Shown here: positions 1 to 9,644 of the stretch, piece after piece
Position numbering within the stretch: position 1 is the stretch's first letter
Layout: the number at the start of each line of letters is the position of its first letter
Source: JAMCXS01 sp964459065
GTDB lineage: Bacteria > Acidobacteriota > Terriglobia > UBA7540
NCBI GenBank assembly: GCA_964459065.1
Contig: CAYWMN010000020.1
Span: forward strand, 1 to 24,947
Length of the DNA stretch: 24,947 bases
Reading direction: 5' to 3'
The notes under the pieces: model-generated
What the model was told of the DNA's origin: nothing
The model's database searches: none
What the model saw: the letters and a program-made list of their open reading frames with translations, nothing else
Translations under genes and position numbers: made by a program

Positions 1-138
1 CTTCAAATGACGAGCATGGGGTGCGCTGTGCGGGCCCGGGCCACGCGCAATATTTTGTGCTGGCCATTCACCGGGCGGGTTAGAAAAGCAAGCCGCCCCG
101 GGTTGGAGGGGACAAGCGGTTTCACAAAAGGAGGGCTC

Positions 139-2301
139 ATGGGTTCTGATGATATTGATCGAAGGGATTTTATGCTGCTGGTGGGCTCGCTGGCTCCGGC
201 CGGCGCGCTGCTGGACGCCCAACCCGCGCAGACGAAGGCAGGTTTTGAGAGCCGGCACTTTCAAATCTCAATCTTAGGCCGGCCCGGCTGCCTTTGGAGT
301 TACCGCCTTAAAGCTGCCGGCAAGGAATACCGCTTTGCCCCTCCCACATTCAATGTAGACAAGGCGCGAATTTCGGGCGCGCTTAAGAACATCCGGCCCA
401 CTCGGCCGCCGAAGCGCCTGAACAACGGCGCGATGGAATACCGTTATGAGGGAACGTTTGCCGCGCGGCCGTCGCTATCGCTCGTTATGGTTTTTCAGGC
501 TGCGGAAGCGAGTCCTATTGTGCGCTTCAGCTACATTCTGAAAAGCAGCCAAGCGCACGCGTTGACCAAACCTTCGGGGCGGGACGACCTGACCTACCTG
601 GGCTTCGAGGTGGACAATCCCAACCAGACCAGGGAAATTCGGCTCGCCAATTTTTCACAACTGAGCCACTCCTACTTGATGGAAGAAGTCGCAATCGGTC
701 GTCGAAGTTTTGAAGACGGGGCTTCGGCGATGGGGCCGATCCTGGTGAGCAGCGACGGGCGCGCGTCGATGCTGGTGGCCTACGAGCACGGCTCCCAGGT
801 TCCCGACGCCTATCTGGAATACCGGCTGCGTCCGGATGCGAGCGTCCGTCTGCAGGCGGTAAAGGGTAATTACCTGGCCGGGCAGGTGGTGGACGCCGCT
901 AGGCCCTATCAAACCGTGTGGTTTGAGGCGGGCGCGGTCAGGGGCGACGAAGACCGGCTGGCCGCGGCCTTTCGCGACTTCGTGCTCAACTGGATGAGTG
1001 AAAGCCTGGGAACGCGCAAGCCCCACATTTGTTACAACACCTGGAACTATCAGGAACGGAACAAGTGGTGGAACGGCAAGCAGTACCTCGCTTCCATGAA
1101 CCCGGAGCGCATTTTGAAAGAGGTGGATGTTGCCCACCGCATGGGCATTGAAATCTATGTGCTCGATACCGGATGGTACGGCAAAACGGGCGAGTGGAGC
1201 GTGAGCCGCGAGCGCTTTCCCGATGGCCTGAAACGGGTGAAGGAAAAGCTCGACCGTTATGGAATGCGGCTCGGTTTGTGGTTCGGTCCCGCGGCAGCCG
1301 CGATATCGAGCCGCGCGCTCGCCGAGCATCGTGATTGCGTGATGTCCCGGCACGGGGTGGAAAGAAAGCTCGGCCGGGTGTGGGGAACTGAAGCGAGCTA
1401 TCAGATGTGTCTGGTCAGCCGCTATAGTGACGCTTTCGCCGAGCGGCTGATCGAACTGTCCAAAGAAATCGGTGTGACGTATTTCAAATGGGACGGCATC
1501 GGGCAATACGGTTGCGATTCTGCTCGCCACTGGCACGGGAATGAGAGCAACACGCCCGCCGAACGCTCCGATTCTTATGCGTTCCAGTTGATTCGGCAGA
1601 TGGAAAGCATGGCGCGCCGCATCGCGGCTGCCTGCCCAGGGGCGATTGTCGATTTTGACGTGACGGAAGCAAGACGCGCCGTGGGGCTGGGATTTCTCGC
1701 TTCCGGCCGATTTTTCCTGATGAACAACGGCCCCTATTATCAGAGCTACAACATTCCCTACGACCGCAAGCGCCAAAATTCGAACGTATTCTTCCATCCC
1801 GGCCCGGCTCGCACGTGGATTTGCCGCACGCCGCTGGGGTTTGACAAGTGGATACCCTCCATCCTTTTCATGACGCACTATTACCCGGATGATCCAATCT
1901 CGCAGCAGGAAATCAGCATGGCGTCATTGATTTTGGGGCAGAACGGCATCTGGGGAGATTTGCCGGGCGTTTCCGACGCGGGCGTGGCCTACATTGGCGA
2001 CACCCTGGCGCGATACAAACAGGTGCGCGAGGATATGGCTGCGAGCGATCCCTTGAGGCAGGGCCAGGTGAGCGGCAGCCCGGAAATCCACGAAAAGATC
2101 AATGCGAAAACCGGCCGGGGCGCGGTGGTGCTGTTTGCAACCGCCAAGGGCAGATACTCTTACGTGACCACGCGCCGGGTGGCTTCAAAGCACTGGGCGG
2201 GCGCGGGCGTGCGCGTCCGCAGAGACGGGCAGGGAAGAGCCGTGCTCGATTTCAATCTCCACAAGCCCGGCTCCAAGATCGTTTTCTTCGGCGTCGAATG
2301 A
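139..2301 (+). CDS. Tat-exported GH36-like (melibiase-type) glycoside hydrolase
   Basis: A 720-residue protein, probably a retaining glycosidase of the alpha-galactosidase clan acting outside the cytoplasm. The start at 139 is chosen because AAAGGAGGG lies just upstream (127-135) and it places a twin-arginine signal at the N-terminus (RRDFML near residue 8, then a hydrophobic stretch and an Ala-rich cleavage region). The N-terminal half (about 35-290) looks like the beta-sandwich of GH36. The barrel half shows NTWNYQ (about 300), LDTGWYG (about 342), RLGLWFGP (about 377) and YFKWDG with the presumed nucleophile Asp at about 452. The GH36 C-terminal signature is poorly preserved: where SSGGGR and SDNTD are expected I see ASGRFF and MNNGPYY, so the acid/base Asp appears absent. 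The exact substrate cannot be told. Longer in-frame starts upstream lack a ribosome site. It is monocistronic as far as the window shows. Confidence 0.75.
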   Translation: MGSDDIDRRDFMLLVGSLAPAGALLDAQPAQTKAGFESRHFQISILGRPGCLWSYRLKAAGKEYRFAPPTFNVDKARISGALKNIRPTRPPKRLNNGAMEYRYEGTFAARPSLSLVMVFQAAEASPIVRFSYILKSSQAHALTKPSGRDDLTYLGFEVDNPNQTREIRLANFSQLSHSYLMEEVAIGRRSFEDGASAMGPILVSSDGRASMLVAYEHGSQVPDAYLEYRLRPDASVRLQAVKGNYLAGQVVDAARPYQTVWFEAGAVRGDEDRLAAAFRDFVLNWMSESLGTRKPHICYNTWNYQERNKWWNGKQYLASMNPERILKEVDVAHRMGIEIYVLDTGWYGKTGEWSVSRERFPDGLKRVKEKLDRYGMRLGLWFGPAAAAISSRALAEHRDCVMSRHGVERKLGRVWGTEASYQMCLVSRYSDAFAERLIELSKEIGVTYFKWDGIGQYGCDSARHWHGNESNTPAERSDSYAFQLIRQMESMARRIAAACPGAIVDFDVTEARRAVGLGFLASGRFFLMNNGPYYQSYNIPYDRKRQNSNVFFHPGPARTWICRTPLGFDKWIPSILFMTHYYPDDPISQQEISMASLILGQNGIWGDLPGVSDAGVAYIGDTLARYKQVREDMAASDPLRQGQVSGSPEIHEKINAKTGRGAVVLFATAKGRYSYVTTRRVASKHWAGAGVRVRRDGQGRAVLDFNLHKPGSKIVFFGVE

Positions 2302-2634
2302 GCTTTGGAGAAGCCACGATGAGTTGAGGGGCTGAGGAAAATTCTTCAGGCCACCTGCGAAATAAAGCCCTCTGCCTGGTTTTTGAACCGGTGCTTTCAG
2401 CCGGCCGTCCGTGCGGGTATTTCTCTCCTGATAATTTGCCTGTGGATTTCAGACTCCGTTTGAAGTATAAGGGGATTATCTCTTAGGGTGGGAACCTTCT
2501 GATATTGAGGTTCAATCGATGCTGGCGGTTTTGCGCCGGTGTCGTGAGCCGGAATCCTGTCGGCGAATGGTGCCAGGGACACGATCGGTTCTCCTGGTGT
2601 TGCCGAGATCCCGATGGGGCGGTCGGGAGCGAAC
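2302..2634. other. intergenic region without a supported gene
   Basis: 333 bases between the glycosidase and the acyltransferase. The short open frames here on both strands have no ribosome site and no recognisable protein. An AT-richer patch around 2459-2487 (TTTGAA, TATAAG, TTATCT) could hold the acyltransferase promoter, but I could not find a well-spaced -35/-10 pair. Confidence 0.5.
2346..2384 (+). terminator. weak possible terminator after the glycosidase
   Basis: TCAGGC (2346-2351) can pair with GCCTGG (2374-2379), followed by five T. The stem is only six pairs, one of them G-U, and the loop is 22 bases, so support is weak. It lies 44 bases after the glycosidase stop. Confidence 0.25.
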
Positions 2635-3723
2635 ATGGCGGCGCATTCACTGCGTAATCAGTCCCTTGATGTCCTCCGCGGAATTGCCATCCTGTTGGTG
2701 CTGGGATACCACTACAGCTATGTCGAGATCTGGGCGCGTGCCGGATGGATTGGCGTGGACCTGTTTTTCGTGCTCAGCGGCTTTCTGATTTCAGGTTTGC
2801 TTTTCAGAGAGTACAGGCGGTTCGGAAACATTCGAACGGTGCGGTTCCTGATCCGGCGAGGCTTTAAGATTTATCCTGCTTTTTGCGCCTTAATGCTGTC
2901 GACGGCCGTGTACTGCCTGGTGACGCAAGGTTACATTCCCAGAGGTATCCTGGGGGAACTTAGTTTCACGCAGAACTACTGGCTGCATCTGTGGCCACAT
3001 ACCTGGTCGCTGGCGGTGGAGGAGCACTTCTACTGGATGCTTCCGTTGCTTCTGCTGGTGATGACCAGAAAGTCCAAAGACAAGAAGAACCCCTTCAGCG
3101 GGATTCCGTGGGTGTTTGGATTCCTCGCGGTGGCATGCCTTGCGCTTCGAGTGCTCGATGCCCGGTGGGGATTTTCGCCCTCGGTCATTGAGCATTCCAC
3201 GCACTTGAGAATCGACTCCCTTTTTGCCGGGGTGACGCTTGGTTACTATCGCCACTTTAGGCCGAACTGGTTTGCGCGCGTGGCTCGAAAGCCCCTATGG
3301 CTACCGGGGCTGGTGCTGGTGCTGCCGGCCTTTGTGTTTCCGGCTGGAACGCTCTTGATGGACACGATCGGGTTCACATCCCTTTACGTGGGCTTCGGTT
3401 GCATCCTGGTCTGGTCGGTGGATCGGCAGTCGTCGCAGCGCTTTGCCGCCCGTGCTCTGGCCTGGACCGGCCGTTATTCGTATTCGATCTACCTGTGGCA
3501 ATTCCCAATTGGTTTTCTGGTGTTCAGCAGTCCGCGCACCTTTCCTTTGTTCCTTTTCTTTCTCGTCACAGCCATCGGATTTGGCGCTGGTATGTCTCGG
3601 CTGGTTGAGGTTCCTCATTTGAAGCTGCGGGATAAATTTTTCCCGTCGCGGACAAGGCTGGCTGAGGTAAAGGCTCTCCCCGTAGCGAAGCCAGCATCTC
3701 CGCGCTGGGCTGTGGCGGGGTAA
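2635..3723 (+). CDS. acyltransferase 3 family (OafA/YrhL-like) membrane O-acyltransferase
   Basis: A polytopic inner-membrane protein of about 362 residues that belongs to the acyltransferase 3 family; members transfer acetyl or other acyl groups to sugars of exported polysaccharides or lipids. Family signs: LDVLRGIAILLVLGYHY at the N-terminus with the conserved His, GVDLFFVLSGFLISGLL (about 42-58), FLIRRGFKIYPAF with the conserved Arg pair (about 70-82), and HTWSLAVEEHFYW (about 122-134). Roughly ten hydrophobic segments follow, ending at the usual SIYLWQFP helix. The ATG at 2635 is preferred because GGGAG sits six bases upstream; an in-frame ATG at 2614 would add seven residues. The natural acceptor is unknown. 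The preceding glycosidase is too far away (333 bases) to argue for an operon. Confidence 0.88.
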   Translation: MAAHSLRNQSLDVLRGIAILLVLGYHYSYVEIWARAGWIGVDLFFVLSGFLISGLLFREYRRFGNIRTVRFLIRRGFKIYPAFCALMLSTAVYCLVTQGYIPRGILGELSFTQNYWLHLWPHTWSLAVEEHFYWMLPLLLLVMTRKSKDKKNPFSGIPWVFGFLAVACLALRVLDARWGFSPSVIEHSTHLRIDSLFAGVTLGYYRHFRPNWFARVARKPLWLPGLVLVLPAFVFPAGTLLMDTIGFTSLYVGFGCILVWSVDRQSSQRFAARALAWTGRYSYSIYLWQFPIGFLVFSSPRTFPLFLFFLVTAIGFGAGMSRLVEVPHLKLRDKFFPSRTRLAEVKALPVAKPASPRWAVAG

Positions 3724-3744
3724 GCGTCGAGGCCAGGTTTTCCT

Positions 3745-3773
3745 CTTTGGATGTTTATTCAATGTGCTACCAT
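3745..3773 (+). promoter_or_regulatory. sigma-70 type promoter of ctaA
   Basis: TTTGGA (3745-3750), a 17-base spacer and TACCAT (3768-3773) preceded by TGC, i.e. an extended -10. The predicted transcription start (about 3780) lies one or two bases before the ATG at 3782, implying an almost leaderless message. Confidence 0.5.
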
Positions 3774-3781
3774 TGCCCGAA

Positions 3782-4795
3782 ATGAATCCCATCCGTGAAG
3801 TCTCCGGCGACAAACGCTTTGCGCGGTTTGCGTGGCTGGTGCTGGCCTACAACATCGCGGTGATTTTGTGGGGCGCCATCGTGCGTGCCACGGGCTCGGG
3901 CGCAGGCTGCGGAGAACACTGGCCGTTGTGCGAAGGCCAGGTGATTCCTCACGCCCACGCGATCGCCACCCTGATCGAGTTCGCGCACCGCGCCACCAGC
4001 GGCGTGGATATTATTCTGGTTGCCATTCTGGTTTTCCTGGCCTTCCGGCGCTTTGGGCGCGGCCACCCCGTGCGGCGCTACGCAGCGGGCGTGGCGTTTT
4101 TTACGGTGACGGAAGGTTTGGTGGGAGCGGCCCTGGTCTTGACCGGAGACGTCGGCAAGAATGTTTCCGTGGGCCGGGTGGTCATTCTGTCGGTTCATCT
4201 GGTGAACACCTTCCTGCTGCTGGCCACGCTGGCGCTCACGGCCTGGGCTGCGGCGGAGGGGGAAGCGGCGCAAACGGCGGGCGAACCTGCCACGCCGGAA
4301 AAGCCTTCAAGCCGGCGATACCTTGTCTACGGAGCGGGGCTTGCGGGCATGCTGGTGATTGCGATTTCAGGGACGATTGCTGCGCTGGCCGATACGCTTT
4401 TCCCGGCCCGGTCGCTGGCCCAGGGCATCCGTTGGGATTTTGCCGGCGCGACCAGTCCCATTGTGCATTTGCGGATCCTGCATCCTGCGCTTGCCGTCGT
4501 CCTGGGCGGGGTTTTGATGGGCGTCGCCGTCTATGCGCTCAGCACGCCGGGCCCGGCCGCCGCCAAGCGCTGGGCGGGAAGAATTCTGGGATTGGTGGTG
4601 CTGCAATTCTGTTTCGGCGTGGTGAACATTCTTTTGCTCGCGCCGCTTTGGATGCAGGTGCTGCACCTGCTGACAGCGGACCTGATCTGGATTTCGCTGG
4701 TGCTGCTGTCGGCCGAAGCCCTGGGGTGGAAAAGCGCCCGGCTGGAGGTCTTGCAGCCTGACCCTGCGCAGCTCGCGGAGGCTGCGGGCCGGTAG
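3782..4795 (+). CDS. ctaA: heme A synthase, COX15/CtaA family
   Basis: An integral membrane enzyme of 337 residues that oxidises the C8 methyl of heme O to the formyl group of heme A for aa3-type cytochrome oxidases. Signs: GAIVRATGSGAGCGEHWPLC (about 31-50) with the paired Cys 43/50 seen in many CtaA proteins, EFAHR with a heme-ligand His (about 69), and further conserved His in HLVNTF, RILHPAL and VLHLLTAD. The hydrophobicity pattern fits eight helices in two four-helix halves. The ATG at 3782 is chosen because a GTG at 3764 lies inside the promoter. There is no Shine-Dalgarno sequence, in keeping with a leaderless start. No ctaB or oxidase subunit genes are adjacent. Confidence 0.9.
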   Translation: MNPIREVSGDKRFARFAWLVLAYNIAVILWGAIVRATGSGAGCGEHWPLCEGQVIPHAHAIATLIEFAHRATSGVDIILVAILVFLAFRRFGRGHPVRRYAAGVAFFTVTEGLVGAALVLTGDVGKNVSVGRVVILSVHLVNTFLLLATLALTAWAAAEGEAAQTAGEPATPEKPSSRRYLVYGAGLAGMLVIAISGTIAALADTLFPARSLAQGIRWDFAGATSPIVHLRILHPALAVVLGGVLMGVAVYALSTPGPAAAKRWAGRILGLVVLQFCFGVVNILLLAPLWMQVLHLLTADLIWISLVLLSAEALGWKSARLEVLQPDPAQLAEAAGR

Positions 4796-4859
4796 CGGCG
4801 CTTTTGCGGGCGGATCCTGTGGGCTGAGTGATTGACCGGTCCGGAGGGCCGCCCGGCCA

Positions 4860-4889
4860 TTGCCACGCCGAGGGGAAAACGCTTAGAAT
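4860..4889 (+). promoter_or_regulatory. sigma-70 type promoter of the eight-Cys protein gene
   Basis: TTGCCA (4860-4865), an 18-base spacer and TAGAAT (4884-4889). The predicted start near 4896 leaves a leader of about 44 bases containing AAGGAA before the TTG start at 4940. Confidence 0.5.
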
Positions 4890-4939
4890 AGTCTTGATCC
4901 GCCCGGCGCGGGCGGCAATGTTAACCAAGGAACCAACCT

Positions 4940-5578
4940 TTGGCTTGTCCTATTTGTGAAAAGAGAAAAGCGAAGCGTTACTGCCCGGCCCGGGTGGAGA
5001 GCATCTGCACGGTCTGCTGCGGGACCGAGCGCGAGGTCACGATTGATTGCCCCTCGGACTGCCCGTACCTGGTGGAAAGCCGCCGGCATGAACTCGACCG
5101 CCACGAGATCGACTGGGAGCAGGTGCCTTTTGCGGATGTGAAGATTTCGTCCTCGTTCGTGGCCGCGCACCAGCCGCTGGTGCTGGCGCTCGGTTATGCG
5201 GTCTCGGTGCAGGCGCGGGACAATGCGGCGCTGGCCGATCCGGATATTATCGCCGCGATCCAATCGCTGGCCGAATCCTACCGGACGCTTTCAAGCGGCA
5301 TTTACTTTGAAAAGCCTCCCGAGTACCTTCCGCAGCGAGGACTCTACGACGCGTTGAAAGCCGCTATCGAAAATTTCAAGAAGGCGGAAAGCCGGAGCGC
5401 TGGAGCAACGGCGGTTCGGGACAGCGAGATTCGGGACGCGCTGATTTTTCTTGCCCAACTGGGAGCGACGCGCTCAAACGGCCGCCCGAAGGGCCGCGCT
5501 TACCTTGATCTGCTGCGGAGCCAGTTCAAAGCCGAAGAACTCCAAAAGTCCTCTCCAAGCCAACTGGTGCTGCCCTGA
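4940..5578 (+). CDS. uncharacterised protein with N-terminal eight-cysteine zinc-binding-like domain
   Basis: I do not recognise a named family. The 212-residue protein starts with TTG; AAGGAA at 4927-4932 with seven bases of spacing supports it, and the product then begins MACPICEKRK. Cysteines fall at about residues 3, 6, 15, 23, 26, 27, 37 and 41 (CPIC, CTVCC and CPSDC groups), enough for two structural zinc sites. The rest (about 50-212) is soluble and largely helical, without membrane segments or a signal peptide, and includes a basic segment near 170-185. It lies between ctaA and dnaG with its own promoter. A nucleic-acid or protein-interaction role is possible from the zinc ribbon, but that is only inference. 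Confidence 0.75.
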   Translation: MACPICEKRKAKRYCPARVESICTVCCGTEREVTIDCPSDCPYLVESRRHELDRHEIDWEQVPFADVKISSSFVAAHQPLVLALGYAVSVQARDNAALADPDIIAAIQSLAESYRTLSSGIYFEKPPEYLPQRGLYDALKAAIENFKKAESRSAGATAVRDSEIRDALIFLAQLGATRSNGRPKGRAYLDLLRSQFKAEELQKSSPSQLVLP

Positions 5579-5698
5579 AACGGATTTTCTTTTGAGAAAG
5601 CTGTAACTTCCGGCGCCTGAACCCAGTCTAATGGGGGAGAGCGCGTTGATGAACAAGAGGGCCGGGCACCGATAGCCGTCACGCAATTGATTCACAAA

Positions 5699-5740
5699 AT
5701 GAGAGAGTTAACGGGGATGGTGGTCTCCGAAAGACCATGA
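5699..5740 (+). CDS. possible 13-codon upstream ORF overlapping dnaG
   Basis: ATG at 5699 opens a frame coding MRELTGMVVSERP whose TGA (5738-5740) overlaps the dnaG ATG as ATGA. Its reading frame passes through the hairpin that covers the dnaG start, so its translation could expose that start. It has no clear ribosome site itself, so chance is a real alternative. Confidence 0.3.
   Translation: MRELTGMVVSERP
5720..5738 (+). promoter_or_regulatory. hairpin covering the dnaG start codon
   Basis: TGGTCT (5721-5726) pairs with AGACCA (5732-5737) around the loop CCGAA; G5720 can also pair with U5738. The stem therefore includes the first bases of the dnaG ATG at 5737. No Shine-Dalgarno sequence lies at the usual distance. 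Confidence 0.45.
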
Positions 5741-7485
5741 ACCAGGTTGAGGAAGTTCGTTCGGCGGCCGACATCGTCAAGATTGTCGGGGATTACGTCA
5801 AGTTGCGCAAAGCCGGCGCAAACCTGATGGGACTCTGCCCGTTCCATCAGGAGAAAACGCCATCGTTTGCCGTTCATCCGGGCAAGCAGATTTTCCATTG
5901 CTTTGGCTGCGGGGTGGGGGGGGACGTTTTTAAGTTCGTGATGCTGGCGGACAATTTGACCTTCCCGGAAGCCCTGGAGCGCATTGCCGAGCAGGTGGGC
6001 GTTACCTTGCGGCAGGGAGCGCATGGCGCAGGAGATGCGCGGGCCGAGGAGCGCTCGGCGCTGTATAAGATTCATGAGGCGGCCTGTAAGTTTTACGCCT
6101 CGCAACTGACGGGTACCGCGGAAGGAAGAGCCGCGCGGGCTTATCTGGTGGACCGGGGGCTGAAGGATGAAACGATCTCCCGCTTCCGCCTGGGTTACGC
6201 GTCGAGGAGCGGCAAGGCGCTGGAAGCGCATCTTGCCGGTTTGGGGTTTGAGCCCAAGGCGCTTGAGAAGAGCGGACTCGTGCTGCGCGACAGCGCGGGG
6301 GGCCGTTTTTTTGACCGGTTTCGCGGCCGCATTCTCTTTCCTATTTCGAATGAGAGCGGGAAAGTGATTGCTTTTGGAGGCCGCGCCCTGGGTGAGGAGC
6401 AGCCCAAGTATTTGAATTCGCCCGAAACGCCGATATATACCAAAAGTCGCATCCTCTACCACCTGGACCAGGCTGCGAAAGCGGTTCGCAAGCAGGATTA
6501 TGCGATTCTGGTGGAAGGCTACATGGACTGTATTGCGGTGGAATCCTGCGGCGTCGAGAACGTCGTGGCCAGTTGCGGAACCAGCCTGACCGAGGCGCAT
6601 ATCCGGCTGCTGGCGCGGTATTCCCGGCGAGTGGTGGTGAATTACGATCCGGATTCGGCGGGCATGGCCGCGACCGAGCGGTCGCTGGCGGCGCTGTTGG
6701 AGTCCGGTTTTGAGGTCAAGGTTCTGGCGCTTCCGGGCGGGCTCGACCCGGACTCTTTTGTTCGCCGGCGCGGCGAGGCCGAATATCGCCGGGCGCTTGA
6801 AGCGGCTCCGGGCTACATCGATTATGTGACGGACCGGGCCGTGGCCGAGAAAGGGCTCGACACCCCGCAGGGGAAGCTTGCAGTGGCTAACGCCGTGCTT
6901 CCGTACCTGGCCAGGGTTCCCAACCCCATCATGCGGCGCGAACTGACGGACCGGCTTGCGGCGCGGGCGATGGTGGATGATCGGCTGCTGCGGGAGGAAC
7001 TGAAGCGCGCGGCGGTTGAGCGGCGTCCCGCGGTCGCGAAACCCCGCGAGCATGCGGCCACTCTCACCGAGCGGAAGCTGCTTCGCCTGTTTCTTGAAAA
7101 TGAACAGGTGCTGGACGAGCTTTTGCCGGAACTGGTTTCGAAGGGCGCTTTGGACGGTTTGGCGACGAAGGCCGTTTTTGAAAAAATTTTGGAAATGCGG
7201 CAGGCGGGCGAGGATTTGGAAATCCATCGCCTGGGAGAACATTTAGGCGATGAAAAGCAGCAATTGGTGCATGAATGCTTGTTTTCTGCCGACGACGCCG
7301 CCAGCCCCGAAGACGCCGCAAGGTACTGCGCGGCCCTGCGGCGCAGAAAAATTGAGCGGGAACTGGGCGCTCTGAACCCGGAAATTGCGGCTGCGGGCCG
7401 CAGCCAGGACTGGGCGCGACTTGCCACGCTTCATGAGAGCAAGGTACTATTGATGAATGAGTTAGCTCGGATTAGGGAGAATTAA
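5737..7485 (+). CDS. dnaG: DNA primase
   Basis: Synthesises RNA primers for lagging-strand replication. Domains in order: a CHC2 zinc finger (about 34-58: CPFH, then CFGCG), the catalytic core with EGYMD (about 260-264) and the metal-binding DPDSAG (about 304-309) of the Toprim fold, GLDPDSF (about 335), and a divergent C-terminal helicase-binding domain (about 430-582). The 582-residue length is normal. ATG 5737 is the only in-frame start; it lacks a Shine-Dalgarno sequence and sits in a small hairpin, which would suit the low primase levels known from other bacteria. rpoD follows directly, as in the macromolecular synthesis operon, but rpsU does not precede it. Confidence 0.97.
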   Translation: MNQVEEVRSAADIVKIVGDYVKLRKAGANLMGLCPFHQEKTPSFAVHPGKQIFHCFGCGVGGDVFKFVMLADNLTFPEALERIAEQVGVTLRQGAHGAGDARAEERSALYKIHEAACKFYASQLTGTAEGRAARAYLVDRGLKDETISRFRLGYASRSGKALEAHLAGLGFEPKALEKSGLVLRDSAGGRFFDRFRGRILFPISNESGKVIAFGGRALGEEQPKYLNSPETPIYTKSRILYHLDQAAKAVRKQDYAILVEGYMDCIAVESCGVENVVASCGTSLTEAHIRLLARYSRRVVVNYDPDSAGMAATERSLAALLESGFEVKVLALPGGLDPDSFVRRRGEAEYRRALEAAPGYIDYVTDRAVAEKGLDTPQGKLAVANAVLPYLARVPNPIMRRELTDRLAARAMVDDRLLREELKRAAVERRPAVAKPREHAATLTERKLLRLFLENEQVLDELLPELVSKGALDGLATKAVFEKILEMRQAGEDLEIHRLGEHLGDEKQQLVHECLFSADDAASPEDAARYCAALRRRKIERELGALNPEIAAAGRSQDWARLATLHESKVLLMNELARIREN

Positions 7486-7683
7486 GAATTCGGAAAAGAA
7501 AATTCCAACGAAATAGTGTAGTATTACATCTAAATTACAGTAGAGGCATCTGGTTTTTGGAATTCATTCCTGATGGTCTCGGGCTCAAAGGGACCGGTGG
7601 AGTTTGCCGAGCCGGGAGTGAATCTTCTCCATTGGGGGCGGCGAGCGCCCCTGCGAGCCTGCTCCAACGTGGAGGCGAACGCT

Positions 7684-9385
<1,702 letters not shown>

Positions 9386-9391
9386 GGCGGC

Positions 9392-9420
9392 AGCGCCGTG
9401 GCCGCGCGGTTGCGGCGTTT
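9392..9420 (+). terminator. possible terminator after rpoD
   Basis: A 12-pair stem (9392-9403 with 9408-9419) with four G-U pairs and a GCGC loop begins seven bases after the rpoD stop. The T run is short (three T, two of them in the stem), so this may be only a weak terminator. Confidence 0.35.
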
Positions 9421-9543
9421 GTCGCCGGAGTGAAGGGTTTGAACTCCCCGGGCCGGCGGGTCCCCAGGGGGGCGACCTGCCTGGGCAATGCCGGGCGCTT
9501 TTCTGAATCCTGCCTTCCTGCCGGCTTGGAAAACAGATTTCCT

Positions 9544-9572
9544 TTCGCATTTTTCCACATTTGTATTATAGA
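9544..9572 (+). promoter_or_regulatory. possible promoter of the Yip1-like gene
   Basis: TTCGCA (9544-9549), a 17-base spacer and TATAGA (9567-9572), in the most AT-rich part of the rpoD to Yip1 intergenic region. An overlapping TATTAT at 9564 is an alternative -10. Confidence 0.4.
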
Positions 9573-9644
9573 TATCGGGTGCTCCACCGGAGTTGTGGGT
9601 CGACGGCGGGGAGCGTTTAAACTCCAGGAGGGGGAGAACTTTCC

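Noticed and set aside
655..1878. A 407-codon minus-strand frame opposite the glycosidase
   Set aside because: No ribosome site and no recognisable domain; the opposite strand codes a clear enzyme.
5692..7242. A 516-codon minus-strand frame opposite dnaG
   Set aside because: Shadow of the primase gene; no protein family visible.
9589..9625. GGAGTT/AACTCC inverted repeat before the Yip1-like gene as an operator or riboswitch
   Set aside because: Six pairs with a 25-base loop and no known aptamer features; could easily be chance.
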